DNA of 64,000 bases from Candidatus Desulfofervidaceae bacterium (GTDB lineage: Bacteria > Desulfobacterota > Desulfofervidia > Desulfofervidales > Desulfofervidaceae). The stretch covers positions 124,001 to 188,000 of the forward strand of contig JALWFG010000016.1 in NCBI GenBank assembly GCA_027038965.1. Direction: 5' to 3'. Below are positions 17,105-25,480 of the stretch, in pieces. The position numbers and the translations under genes are program-made. The stretch's first letter is position 1. Every line of letters begins with the position of its first letter. Below the pieces are notes generated by a model. The model worked only from the letters and a program-made list of their open reading frames with translations. It ran no database searches and had not been told where the DNA came from.

Positions 17105-18130
17105 ATGTTCAAGGAGATTTTAGAAAGGCTTTTGGAACATAAGGACTTAACAGAGGCAGAAAGTTTTTCAATCATGAGCAAAATCATGTCAGGAGAGCTC
17201 TCCTCCACTCAAATTGGGGCCTTTTTAGTCGCCCTTAGAATGAAAGGAGAGACAGTGGCTGAGATTACAGGTGCGGCTAAGGCGATGAGGGAGAAGGCCG
17301 CCAAAATTTACATTAAAGATGAGGTAGTGGACACCTGCGGGACAGGGGGCGATAAAAAAGGTAGTTTTAATGTTTCTACAACCACCGCCTTTGTGGTCGC
17401 TGGGGCAGGGTTAAAGGTGGCCAAACATGGCAATCGTTCTATATCCTCAAGATGTGGTAGTGCCGATGTGTTGGAGGCCCTAGGGGTAAAAATTGACCTC
17501 CCCCCTCAAAGGGTAAAGGAATGTATAGAAAAGGTGGGAATAGGTTTTCTTTTTGCCCCTAACTTCCATCCGGCCATGAAGCATGCCCTTTCTCCTCGCC
17601 GCGAGCTTGGCATCCGCACCATCTTTAATCTCTTAGGCCCCTTAACTAACCCTGCCGGGCCGGCTTATCAGCTTATAGGAGTATATAGCCCCAATTGGCT
17701 CTATCCGATGGCAGAGGTTTTAAAGGAACTTGGGCTTAAGGGGGCCATGGTAGTGCATGGCGAAGGTGGATATGATGAAATTACAGTGACTGGTAAGACG
17801 ACTGTGGCGGAACTTAAAAATGGTAACATAGAGATGTATGAAATCACTCCAGAGATGTTTGGTTTAGAGAGGGCCCAGGAAGAGAATATTGTTGGAGGAG
17901 ACAGAGAAACCAACGCCCAGATTATCTTAAAAATTCTTTCAGACAAAGGAGATACAGATTCTACATTAAGGGCAAAGAAGGATATGGTCTTGCTAAACTC
18001 TGCGGCCGTGTTTAAAATCTGCAATCTAGTAGAGACTTGGCAGCAGGGAATTGCTTTGGCCCAAAATGTAATTAAGAAAGGAAAGGCCAAGGCCAAGCTT
18101 GAGGCCCTAAAGAGAGAAACGGCATCATGA
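17105..18130 (+). CDS. trpD: Anthranilate phosphoribosyltransferase
   Basis: 341 residues, full length. It joins anthranilate and PRPP. The PRPP-binding motif DTCGTGGDKKGSFNVSTTTA (about residues 76-95) and KHGNRSISSRCGSADVLEAL (about 108-127) are clear, as is FNLLGPLTNPA. 28 bases separate it from the VKOR gene, and its stop overlaps the next gene in ATGA. trpC, trpF, trpB and trpA do not follow here, so the rest of the pathway must be elsewhere. Confidence 0.97.
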   Translation: MFKEILERLLEHKDLTEAESFSIMSKIMSGELSSTQIGAFLVALRMKGETVAEITGAAKAMREKAAKIYIKDEVVDTCGTGGDKKGSFNVSTTTAFVVAGAGLKVAKHGNRSISSRCGSADVLEALGVKIDLPPQRVKECIEKVGIGFLFAPNFHPAMKHALSPRRELGIRTIFNLLGPLTNPAGPAYQLIGVYSPNWLYPMAEVLKELGLKGAMVVHGEGGYDEITVTGKTTVAELKNGNIEMYEITPEMFGLERAQEENIVGGDRETNAQIILKILSDKGDTDSTLRAKKDMVLLNSAAVFKICNLVETWQQGIALAQNVIKKGKAKAKLEALKRETAS

Positions 18131-18717
18131 ACCAGAACAAAGGTAGAAAAATTGCCTATTTAGATATTGATGGGGTAGTGGCCAATACTGGGCAGGCCGT
18201 TATTGATTTGGTAAAAAAGGAATTTCACAAATCCGATGTTAGTATAGAAGACATAAAGGAATATGAGATTCCCAAGCTGCCATGGCTTACTTCCAAGGAA
18301 GTGGAAACCCTCCTGTTACGTTTTAATGACCCTGAATTTTACTATTTTATCCCGCCTATGCCTCAAGCGGCTCAGACAACTAGGTTATGGAAACAGAAGG
18401 GATGGCAAGTCATATTTGTTACTGCTAGGCCACCTCACCTTTATGAGGTTACCTTATATTGGTTGCGCCGACACGGTTTTGCATTTGACAGTCTCATTAT
18501 GAGTAGTCCCTTTGATAAAGTGAACCATTGTCAAAATCACGCCCTTTGTTTTTTGGTAGAGGATAGGCCCGATGTGCTTTTCCATATTGCTCAAATCAAG
18601 CCTCAAATAAAGCTGTTTTTATATGACCAACCTTGGAATCGCACCCTAAATTTCTCGCTGGCCACCCGCATCAAAAGCCTGGCCGAAATTGAGGCCCACA
18701 CGGTGGAACAAAAATAG
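18127..18717 (+). CDS. HAD-superfamily phosphatase, 5'-nucleotidase-like
   Basis: 196 residues. HAD motif I is YLDIDGVVANT (nucleophile Asp about residue 13), motif II is FVTARP (about 97-102) and a late acidic motif is VEDRPD (about 139-144). The pattern resembles deoxyribonucleotidase or YqaB/NagD-distant 5'-nucleotidases with a cap after motif I. Substrate unknown. Translationally coupled to trpD by ATGA. The last 72 bases overlap the 3' end of the convergent trmO gene, so either one C-terminus is longer than the family norm or the coding is truly overlapping. Confidence 0.75.
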   Translation: MNQNKGRKIAYLDIDGVVANTGQAVIDLVKKEFHKSDVSIEDIKEYEIPKLPWLTSKEVETLLLRFNDPEFYYFIPPMPQAAQTTRLWKQKGWQVIFVTARPPHLYEVTLYWLRRHGFAFDSLIMSSPFDKVNHCQNHALCFLVEDRPDVLFHIAQIKPQIKLFLYDQPWNRTLNFSLATRIKSLAEIEAHTVEQK

Positions 18718-19191
18718 AAACAATTGGGTGATGCGGTTTAGGCTTGAAAATTTATTTGTTAAAGTTAAAGGCGATTCCTTTTTAGGGCAATCTATACTAG
18801 GGAAATGGAGTTTGATGTCCAAAACGGGTGTGCCATTGAGGGCGTCCAGACCTTCAACAAGGATAACGTTATCTTCTATATCCAAAATTTTTACCAAATC
18901 TAACCCGATAGGATTGGGACGGTCTGGACTGCGGCTACAAAATACCCCTGTCAAACCTCTATCCTTGGCCATTCGGGGATGAACTTCTAAAATGTCTCGC
19001 TTGGCAAATTGGAACCAGCATAACACCCAGATATAATCTCCCTTTTTAAGCCCTTTAACAGCCTTTTTGAATTCTTCTTTAATTATGATTTTGCCCTTAA
19101 CTCTTGCTTCCTGACCTTGGCGTGGGGCCTCGGCCCTAGACTTCAAAGGAGATTCGATAACCCCTAAAGGGAGTATTTCAATCTTGCTCAT
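18646..19191 (-). CDS. trmO: TrmO/TsaA-type tRNA (t6A37) methyltransferase
   Basis: 181 residues from the ATG at 19191 (reading MSKIEILPLGVIESP). A longer TTG-initiated version is possible but less likely. The family methylates N6-threonylcarbamoyladenosine at position 37 of tRNA using SAM. Recognised by IESPLKSRAEAPRQG (about 11-25), the RSPDRPNPIGLDLVKI motif (about 84-99) and LDALNGTPVLDIKLHFPS (about 113-130). The roughly 45 residues after this are longer than in most homologues and include the segment that overlaps the HAD gene. It overlaps the preceding aldolase stop by 14 bases. Confidence 0.85.
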   Translation of the reverse strand: MSKIEILPLGVIESPLKSRAEAPRQGQEARVKGKIIIKEEFKKAVKGLKKGDYIWVLCWFQFAKRDILEVHPRMAKDRGLTGVFCSRSPDRPNPIGLDLVKILDIEDNVILVEGLDALNGTPVLDIKLHFPSIDCPKKESPLTLTNKFSSLNRITQLFLFLFHRVGLNFGQAFDAGGQREI

Positions 19192-19816
19192 TCCATACGG
19201 CCATAAATTTATTAATTTGGACAAGGCTCAGTGGCATAAACGAGCCTAGACATCGGGCCGTCCAATATGTCTTGGCAATGTGTTCTAGGTTGTCCATCAG
19301 GTCAAAGGCCTCAAATAAACTTTTCCCCAGGGCTACTGCTCCATGCCTTTCTAATACAATCACCCGACAATTAGACAAAAGTTTAAGTAAACTTTCTGGG
19401 ACTTCTCTTGTCCCAGGTGTGCTATAGGGGGCAATTCCAATCTTGAGAGGGATGGACTCGGGTAGGTAGGGATAGTTAATAGGAAAATTTACCATAGAAA
19501 GGGCTACTACATACGGAGGATGGGCGTGAACAATGGCGTTAATGTTAGGTCTTCGCTCATAAACACTAATGTGCATTGGAATTTCAGAGGTAGGTTTTCC
19601 TTCCCCTTCTATCACCTTACCTTCCTGATTCACGATTAACAAGTCTTCTTTTTTTAGAAAAATCTTGTTTTTTCTGGTAGGAGTAACAAGGTATTTGCCT
19701 CCACCAAGCCTAACACTCAGATTGCCCGTACTCCCGCTCAATAACCCCCTTTCAAATAGAAGCCTTCCTACAAACAAAACATCTTCTTTTAGTTTTTCTA
19801 TATCCAAACTAGACAT
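19178..19816 (-). CDS. Class II aldolase/adducin-family protein (FucA-like)
   Basis: 212 residues. Zinc-dependent fold of L-fuculose-1-phosphate aldolase, ribulose-5-phosphate epimerase and methylthioribulose dehydratase. Visible elements: GSTGNLSVRL (about residues 22-31), the phosphate-binding TSEIPMHISVYE (about 77-88), the HAHPPYVVALS zinc pair (about 97-107) and the third histidine in ERHGAVALGKS (about 155-165). The exact substrate cannot be assigned. It lies between a phospholipid synthase (8-base overlap) and trmO (14-base overlap). Confidence 0.85.
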   Translation of the reverse strand: MSSLDIEKLKEDVLFVGRLLFERGLLSGSTGNLSVRLGGGKYLVTPTRKNKIFLKKEDLLIVNQEGKVIEGEGKPTSEIPMHISVYERRPNINAIVHAHPPYVVALSMVNFPINYPYLPESIPLKIGIAPYSTPGTREVPESLLKLLSNCRVIVLERHGAVALGKSLFEAFDLMDNLEHIAKTYWTARCLGSFMPLSLVQINKFMAVWNEQD

Positions 19817-20402
19817 CGGCTAGTTCTTTCTCCTTTGTTTTGGTCTTTCTCCAAACAAAATAAATGCGTTGGAAGACTGTAAAATTGCTTAAAACCGCTA
19901 AAAGGGGAATGATATAAGAAAGCTTATAAAATAAGGCCCCTATTCCTAACAAAATGACCCGTTCTGGTCTTTCTATGATTCCCACATTACATTTTTCCTT
20001 TAAAAAGACCTCGGCCCTTGCCCTTACATAAGAGGTTAAAATGCTACCAGCAATCACAAAAAGAGTACATAGAAATAAAAATAAATTCCGTTTAGAATAA
20101 TAATAGAGACACAAACCAAAGAAAAAGAAAAGATCTGCATAGCGGTCAATTACAGAGTCTAAAAAACCTCCAAAAAGAGAGACCCTGCCAGTGGTTCTGG
20201 CAATGGCCCCATCGGCCATATCGCATAGACCAGCCAGAAATATAAATATGCCTCCTAAAAAAAAATGCCCTATGGCCAGAAAGATGCTGGCTACAATAGT
20301 AATTATTAGTCCAACTGCTGTCCAAGCATTGGGCGAGGCCCCTTTTGGAAGGCACTTTACAATATACCTATCAAACTTTCCCCCAAGTTTGGCACTAAGC
20401 AT
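19809..20402 (-). CDS. CDP-alcohol phosphatidyltransferase (PgsA-like)
   Basis: 197 residues, a multi-pass membrane enzyme. The family motif D-x2-DG-x2-AR-x8-G-x3-D-x3-D is present as CDMADGAIARTTGRVSLFGG followed by FLDSVIDRYAD (about residues 60-90). Hydrophobic segments flank it. It joins a CDP-diacylglycerol to an alcohol such as glycerol-3-phosphate or inositol phosphate. The motif alone does not distinguish PgsA from archaetidyl- or phosphatidylinositol-phosphate synthases. First gene of a three-gene minus-strand unit. Confidence 0.88.
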   Translation of the reverse strand: MLSAKLGGKFDRYIVKCLPKGASPNAWTAVGLIITIVASIFLAIGHFFLGGIFIFLAGLCDMADGAIARTTGRVSLFGGFLDSVIDRYADLFFFFGLCLYYYSKRNLFLFLCTLFVIAGSILTSYVRARAEVFLKEKCNVGIIERPERVILLGIGALFYKLSYIIPLLAVLSNFTVFQRIYFVWRKTKTKEKELADV

Positions 20403-20541
20403 TTTAGACTCCCTAAAAGGTTAATAACACAAACCTGCCCCAAAATAAAGACCTTAACTCAAAATCCACGCCGCCTTTAGCCGCCTTTATTTTAGTTGAG
20501 GAGAAGTTGCTATCTGGGAAGCGACGTGGTATGAAGGGAAT

Positions 20542-21042
20542 ATGGACGAAAAGGACAAATATTTTATGCAACTTGCCCTAGAAGAGGCCTTAAGGGCAGA
20601 ACAAGAGGGGGAGGTGCCCATAGGGGCGATATTGGTTAAAGACCAGGAAGTTATTGCTAAGGCACATAATAGGGTTATTCAAGAAAACGATCCTACAGCC
20701 CATGCAGAGATATTGGTTCTCAGAAAGGCGGCCCAGGTGGTTGGCAACTACCGCTTGCTTGATACAAAACTTTATGTTACTATTGAACCGTGTTTGATGT
20801 GCGCTGGCGCTATGTTGCATGCCCGCGTGAAAAAGGTGTTTTTTGGAGCCCCAGAGCCCAAAATGGGTGCTTTTGGATCGGTATACGATTTGAGCAAAGA
20901 TAAGAGGCTAAATCATCAGATAGAGGTGGAAAGCGGGCTATTGGCCGAAGAGGCCCAATATCTAATCCAGCGTTTTTTTAAAGAGCGGAGAGGTACCGAA
21001 GAGGCCGTAACGGGGGCGACTCGAAATCGCCTTGTCCCGTGA
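20542..21042 (+). CDS. tadA: tRNA adenosine(34) deaminase TadA
   Basis: 166 residues. Converts A34 to inosine in tRNA-Arg(ACG). The zinc and catalytic motifs are HAEILVL (His and proton-shuttling Glu, about residues 54-60) and PCLMCAGAM (two Cys, about 84-92), in the standard deaminase fold beginning YFMQLALEEAL. The family normally ends around FFKERR. The reading frame continues 15 or so residues into the following tRNA-Ser gene and stops at 21040-21042 within it, a 56-base overlap with a structural RNA. Confidence 0.95.
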   Translation: MDEKDKYFMQLALEEALRAEQEGEVPIGAILVKDQEVIAKAHNRVIQENDPTAHAEILVLRKAAQVVGNYRLLDTKLYVTIEPCLMCAGAMLHARVKKVFFGAPEPKMGAFGSVYDLSKDKRLNHQIEVESGLLAEEAQYLIQRFFKERRGTEEAVTGATRNRLVP

Positions 21043-21082
21043 TGAGCGGGGCACGTGGGTTCGAATCCCACCCTCTCCGCCA
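20987..21082 (+). tRNA. tRNA-Ser (anticodon CGA)
   Basis: A 7-bp acceptor GGAGAGG/CCTCTCC with G73 and encoded CCA. The anticodon arm GGCGA-CTCGAAA-TCGCC gives anticodon CGA. There is a long variable arm, as expected for serine (CCCG-TGATGAG-CGGG), and a T arm GTGGGTTCGAATCCCAC. The first 56 bases are also the 3' end of tadA. Confidence 0.95.
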
Positions 21083-21110
21083 AGGGCGAGATAGGTAATA
21101 ACATTGTTTC

Positions 21111-21203
<93 letters not shown>

Positions 21204-21223
21204 TAAATATTTGAATATAAGTT

Positions 21224-21325
21224 GGTAGCTGGGCCCTGTGCAACGGGAGCCTGTGAACCCCGCCAGGCCCGGAAGGGAGCAACGGTAAGCAGATCCTCCC
21301 GTGTGTTGCAGGTAGCCTGGCTGCC
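21224..21325 (+). ncRNA. ffs: 4.5S signal recognition particle RNA (small bacterial type)
   Basis: The conserved apical domain is present: CCCCGCCAGGCCCGGAAGGG then AGCAACGGTAAGC (about 21257-21289), containing the GGAA tetraloop and the asymmetric Ffh-binding loop. The 5' strand GGTAGCTGGGC pairs with the 3' strand GCCTGGCTGCC with wobbles, giving a hairpin of about 100 bases. A T-rich tail (TTTTGCTTTTTT) follows and probably terminates transcription. It forms the particle with Ffh for membrane targeting. Confidence 0.95.
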
Positions 21326-21371
21326 TTTTGCTTTTTTGGTAACTGTTCCATATGTAATATCCAAATAAATT

Positions 21372-23009
21372 ATGTCTTACTTAGTTCTAGCACGAAAGTG
21401 GCGTCCTCAAACCTTTGCTGAGGTTGTTGGTCAACCTCACGTTACCCGTACGTTACAGAATGCCATCAAGTATAACCGTATTCCCCATGCCCTTCTCTTC
21501 TCTGGACCTAGGGGTGTGGGCAAGACTACAGTGGCCCGGATTTTGGCAAAGTCCCTCAATTGTGAGCATGGACCTGCTGTGGAACCATGCAATAAATGCC
21601 TTATATGCCAAGAAATTACCCAAGGGCGCTCTCTTGACGTTTATGAATTGGATGCGGCCTCAAATCGGGGCATTGATGAGATAAGGGAAATAAGAGAGAA
21701 TGTGCGTTATCTTCCATCAAAGGGGCGATATAAGGTTTACATCGTTGATGAAGTGCACATGCTTACCAAAGATGCGTTTAATGCCTTATTGAAAACTTTA
21801 GAGGAACCTCCAAGTTATGTGATCTTTATCTTTGCAACCACCGAACCACACAAAATTCCAGATACAATTGTTTCCCGGTGTCAGCGGTTCCCATTTAGAA
21901 GAATTGGCTCACGGATATTGCATGAGCATCTTAAATACATTGCTGAACAGGAAAAAATAGAAATAGAAGACGATGCCTTATGGCTTTTGGCCCGAGTAGC
22001 TGGAGGTGGATTAAGAGATGCCCTTAGTTTGCTTGATCAGGTTATATCGTTTTCATCCTTTCCTATTAAGGCTGAAGACGTTAAGGCCATTCTTGGCCTT
22101 TTTGATACTCAAATAATCTTTGGGCTTATGGAAGCCATTCTTGAACAAGATTTAAAAAAGACAATGTCTCTTGTGACAGATGTAGTTGAAGAGGGAGGGG
22201 ATATTAAAGAACTTTATTCTCAACTTATTTCTTATTGGCGACATCTGTTGATGATAAAAATTGACCCGAAGGCCTCTCTAGTGGATTTGCCAGATAATGA
22301 GATTAAAACCCTTAGGCAGCTAAGTCAAACCCAGCCCCTATCTCGGCTAGAACAGTTTTTTGGCATTCTTTTAAGTGAGGAGGGCAATATTCGTTTTAGC
22401 ACCCAGCCTCGCTTTGTTTTAGAGGCCATTTTAATTAAACTGGCTGACTTTTCAAGACTTATGCCCTTGGAAGAGGTTTTGCAGAGACTAAAAGGTTTAA
22501 GTCAGATACAAACAGATTGCCTTAGAGATAAACCAACAAATGTTCAATCTGGCTTGGAAAGCGGGGAGGAAACTCAAGTTGGAGCACCTCGTTTAGAAAC
22601 AGAGCAGATAAGAAGTAAAAGGGAATCCCTTGAGGAGAAGTCTCGGAGGGATAAAAATACGACCTTTAAAGATAGGCTTTTGAATATTATGAAAAGAGAA
22701 TGCCCTATTTTAGCGGCGGCATTGGAAAATGCAAACATTAGAATAAATGGAAATGTAGTAACTTTAAATCTGCCCCAATTTCACGCCGATTTATTGCAGG
22801 AAGAAAAATTTTTTAAGATTTTAAAAGAAGGGTGTCAAGATTTATTGAAGGATTGCCAGATAAAGATAGATGTTTCTAATGGACAGAGTCTGAAAAAGTC
22901 CTTGGAGAAGCCTTCAGAAGAATTTGATTTTTTAAAGGAAGTATTGCAAATATTTGGAGGGGAAATAGTAACAGAGAATCCTTTGGGTTTAAGAATTGGC
23001 GGAAAATAA
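21372..23009 (+). CDS. dnaX: DNA polymerase III subunits gamma/tau
   Basis: 545 residues. Clamp-loader ATPase. Begins YLVLARKWRPQTFAEVVGQ, with Walker A SGPRGVGKTTVARIL (about residues 43-57), the four-cysteine zinc module (CEHGPAVEPCNKCLIC, about 64-79), Walker B DEVHML and the sensor SRCQRF. The region after about residue 370 is a less conserved tau-type tail. An A AAA AAG heptamer occurs in frame at 22154-22160 but too early to generate a normal gamma. Begins about 45 bases after ffs, with ybaB next. Confidence 0.96.
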   Translation: MSYLVLARKWRPQTFAEVVGQPHVTRTLQNAIKYNRIPHALLFSGPRGVGKTTVARILAKSLNCEHGPAVEPCNKCLICQEITQGRSLDVYELDAASNRGIDEIREIRENVRYLPSKGRYKVYIVDEVHMLTKDAFNALLKTLEEPPSYVIFIFATTEPHKIPDTIVSRCQRFPFRRIGSRILHEHLKYIAEQEKIEIEDDALWLLARVAGGGLRDALSLLDQVISFSSFPIKAEDVKAILGLFDTQIIFGLMEAILEQDLKKTMSLVTDVVEEGGDIKELYSQLISYWRHLLMIKIDPKASLVDLPDNEIKTLRQLSQTQPLSRLEQFFGILLSEEGNIRFSTQPRFVLEAILIKLADFSRLMPLEEVLQRLKGLSQIQTDCLRDKPTNVQSGLESGEETQVGAPRLETEQIRSKRESLEEKSRRDKNTTFKDRLLNIMKRECPILAAALENANIRINGNVVTLNLPQFHADLLQEEKFFKILKEGCQDLLKDCQIKIDVSNGQSLKKSLEKPSEEFDFLKEVLQIFGGEIVTENPLGLRIGGK

Positions 23010-23025
23010 TTGGGAGGAGGAAAAG

Positions 23026-23334
23026 ATGAATATTAACCAGATAATGAAGCAGGCAAAAAAAATGCAGGCCAAGATGGCTGAAATGCAAGAGCAATTGGGT
23101 AAGAAAACCATTGAATCTTCAGTAGGAGGAGGGATGGTAAAGGTAGTGGCTAATGGAAAACAGGAAATCCTTTCTGTTAAAATTGACCCCGAAGTGGTCA
23201 ATCCCGAAGATGTGGAAATGCTTGAAGACCTTATTTTGAGTGCTGTAAATGATGCCTTACGAAAATCAAAGGAAATGGTTTCGGAAGAAATGGCTAAGCT
23301 TACGGGAGGATTAAAAATTCCTGGTTTGTTTTAA
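23026..23334 (+). CDS. YbaB/EbfC-family nucleoid-associated protein
   Basis: 102 residues from the ATG at 23026, chosen because GGGAGGAGG lies just upstream and the family starts at MNINQIMKQAKKMQ. Upstream TTG starts would only lengthen it. The helix-rich ends and central strands (GGGMVKVVANGKQEILSVKI) are typical of this dimeric DNA-binding protein. The usual dnaX-ybaB pair is present but recR does not follow; an AOR gene does. Confidence 0.93.
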   Translation: MNINQIMKQAKKMQAKMAEMQEQLGKKTIESSVGGGMVKVVANGKQEILSVKIDPEVVNPEDVEMLEDLILSAVNDALRKSKEMVSEEMAKLTGGLKIPGLF

Positions 23335-23393
23335 GGTTGACAAATGAATTTATTTTTTGTAAAAGCTTTCTTATCTTTTGGGGAGAAGGTAGA

Positions 23394-25055
23394 ATGTTTG
23401 GTTGGACAGGTAAAATATTAAGAGTGAATCTTAGTGAAGAGAAGGTTTTTGTAGAGGACTTGAAGCCAGAAGAGCATTTAGATGTTCTTGGAGGGCGGGG
23501 TTTAGGCGCTAAAATACTTGCTTCTGAGGTGGATCCTGGAGTGGAGCCGCTTGGGCGTGAAAATAAAATTGTATTGATGACAGGGCCTCTAACCGGCACT
23601 GGGGCTAATAGTGGTTCTGTGTGCGCCGTGGTTACTAAATCTGCTTTGACCAAGACCATTGTCAGTGCCTCTTCAAAACTCTATTTTGGCGCTGAACTTA
23701 AAGCGGCTGGATATGATGGTTTAGTTATAGAGGGGAAGGCAAAAAGTCCGGTTTATTTAGATATAAGGGATGATCAAGTAGAAATTTTGCCAGCAGATTT
23801 TTTGGAAGGTCAAGACACAGAAGCCACCACCTTCTTGATTCGCTCTGGATTTAATGATCCTTGGGTGGCCCGAGAGGTAAGGGTGCTTTGTATTGGAGCT
23901 GCAGGAGAAAGAAGATTGCCCTTGGCTTGTCTTGTTACGGATGGAATTTTGGTGGCCGATAGTGGAGGTATTGGAGCCGTCTTTGGAAGTAAAAATTTGA
24001 AAGCCATTGCCGTTAGAGGCACAAAGGATATTTTATTTAATGATGGAAAAAGTTTTATAAAGAGTATAGCTGAAGGGGTTAAGGAAATTTCTACCAATCA
24101 GACCTTATCTTCCCTTTCTTCTTTTTCTAGTTATTTTGTTTATGATAATCTCATTTCCAAAAAAGTGATACCTAGTCTTTACTTTTCTAAGCCCTATGAG
24201 CCATCTAATGGGCTTAAAGATATAAGTGCCCATTGGGCTAGGGAAAGGGGATGCTTTGCATGTCCCATTGCCTGTTTTAAATTGGACAATGAAGGAGAGT
24301 CCTTTCCTGAACTGGATGCCTTTATTGCCTTGGGGCCCTTGTGTGGATTTGAAGACCCTGCTTTGATTAAAAAGGCTTACCACAGATGCCTTTTACACGG
24401 CATTGATCCAGTAGAAACGGGTGCCTTTATAGCAAGTTTGATGCGTTTGAACGAAATGAATGTTTTGGAGCAAGGTGCCTTTAGGCCAGTATTTGGAGAA
24501 GAGTCCTCCTATTTTGAACTCATTGAGGCCTTGGGCCAGGGAAAAAAAGAAATTGTTGGTTTGGCAAAAGATGTGATTTCTCTTTGGGAAGGGGTGGGAT
24601 ATGCTCAAAATTTTATTGGAGTCAGGGGAAAGACCATTCCCTTCAATTTGAACTACTGTCCTGTTTTAGCCCTAAATGCCATTACACATAGTTGGCCAAC
24701 CTCTTCCTTTGATATCTTTGCCTATTCAAAGAAGGACCCGAAGGTTAAAGATGTTCCTGCTGTAGTTAAAGGATATCAAGATACAAAGGCGGCTTTGGAG
24801 TCCTTAGGTGTTTGTGCCTTCTTGTCTCTGGGTGGAAATTTAAGCACACTTTTGTTTATGCTTAAGGCAGTTACAGGCCTTGAATGGGACGAAGAGAGAC
24901 TGTTAGGAGTTGGGGAAACCACTCTTAAGATAGAACATGAGTTTAACCAAAAGGCTGGTGGGGAAGGCGATGCAGACAATCTTTCCTCAAAGGTTGCCAT
25001 AAGTGGTTTTGAAGGTTTGTTAAGTGCATATTATCAATTAAGAGGATGGAGTTAG
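23394..25055 (+). CDS. Aldehyde:ferredoxin oxidoreductase family protein (AOR copy 1)
   Basis: 553 residues from the ATG at 23394 (GGGAGAAGG upstream; begins MFGWTGKILRVNLSE). It belongs to the tungstopterin AOR/BamB family. Pterin-domain signatures: TGPLTGTGANSG (about 64-75), ELKAAGYDGLVIEGKA (about 101-116) and GAVFGSKNLKAIAVRG (about 197-212). The [4Fe-4S] ligands are C-x2-C-x3-C in GCFACPIAC (about 286-293) and a late Cys in SLGVCAF (about 474), at positions similar to archaeal AOR. The cofactor loop VRGKTIPFNLNYCPVLALNA is divergent from the DPR motif of classical AOR, so the substrate is open. First gene of the AOR-Hdr-POR run. Confidence 0.88.
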   Translation: MFGWTGKILRVNLSEEKVFVEDLKPEEHLDVLGGRGLGAKILASEVDPGVEPLGRENKIVLMTGPLTGTGANSGSVCAVVTKSALTKTIVSASSKLYFGAELKAAGYDGLVIEGKAKSPVYLDIRDDQVEILPADFLEGQDTEATTFLIRSGFNDPWVAREVRVLCIGAAGERRLPLACLVTDGILVADSGGIGAVFGSKNLKAIAVRGTKDILFNDGKSFIKSIAEGVKEISTNQTLSSLSSFSSYFVYDNLISKKVIPSLYFSKPYEPSNGLKDISAHWARERGCFACPIACFKLDNEGESFPELDAFIALGPLCGFEDPALIKKAYHRCLLHGIDPVETGAFIASLMRLNEMNVLEQGAFRPVFGEESSYFELIEALGQGKKEIVGLAKDVISLWEGVGYAQNFIGVRGKTIPFNLNYCPVLALNAITHSWPTSSFDIFAYSKKDPKVKDVPAVVKGYQDTKAALESLGVCAFLSLGGNLSTLLFMLKAVTGLEWDEERLLGVGETTLKIEHEFNQKAGGEGDADNLSSKVAISGFEGLLSAYYQLRGWS

Positions 25056-25056
25056 G

Positions 25057-25446
25057 ATGTATAAAATAAAGGTTGATCATACAAAGTGCGTAGGATGTCG
25101 GTATTGTGAACTGGCCTGCTCTTTAAACCATCTTACCACGGCCTTGAACCCTAAAAAGGCTCGGATTAGGGTTTTGAAGGAAAATAACAGGTTTTTTCCA
25201 GTAATTTCAGGACCTTCTACTCAGGCCGCATGTAATATCAAAATTGATCTTGTAATTGGTGAAAAGGTTTACGACTTTTGCGACATCTGCAGGGCAGCGT
25301 GTCCGTTTAAAGATATTTTCAAAGACCCTAACACTGGAAGCGCAGTCCAATGCGATTTTTGTGGAATAGATGCTCCAGGACCTGCTTGTGTGAAGTGGTG
25401 TCCTACAGGTGCCTTGAGTATAGAAGAAGTGCCTTCTTACATATAA
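25057..25446 (+). CDS. AOR-associated 4Fe-4S ferredoxin subunit
   Basis: 129 residues. Several cysteine clusters fit two to four [4Fe-4S] centres: CVGCRYCELAC (about 9-19), CDICRAAC (about 73-80) and CDFC with CVKWC (about 96-113). This layout matches the small electron-transfer partners found beside AOR-type enzymes, including BamC. It starts two bases after the AOR stop and is closely similar to the gene at 31113, so each AOR copy has its own ferredoxin. Confidence 0.88.
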   Translation: MYKIKVDHTKCVGCRYCELACSLNHLTTALNPKKARIRVLKENNRFFPVISGPSTQAACNIKIDLVIGEKVYDFCDICRAACPFKDIFKDPNTGSAVQCDFCGIDAPGPACVKWCPTGALSIEEVPSYI

Positions 25447-25480
25447 ATTAGAATTGAAATAGAAGTGTGGTTGGCGGGGA

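Noticed and set aside
22154-22160. In-frame A AAA AAG heptamer in dnaX, the E. coli-type -1 slippery site
   Set aside because: It lies at codon 262 of 545 and a -1 shift would stop about ten codons later, removing domain III; no evident downstream stem-loop or upstream stimulatory Shine-Dalgarno was seen.
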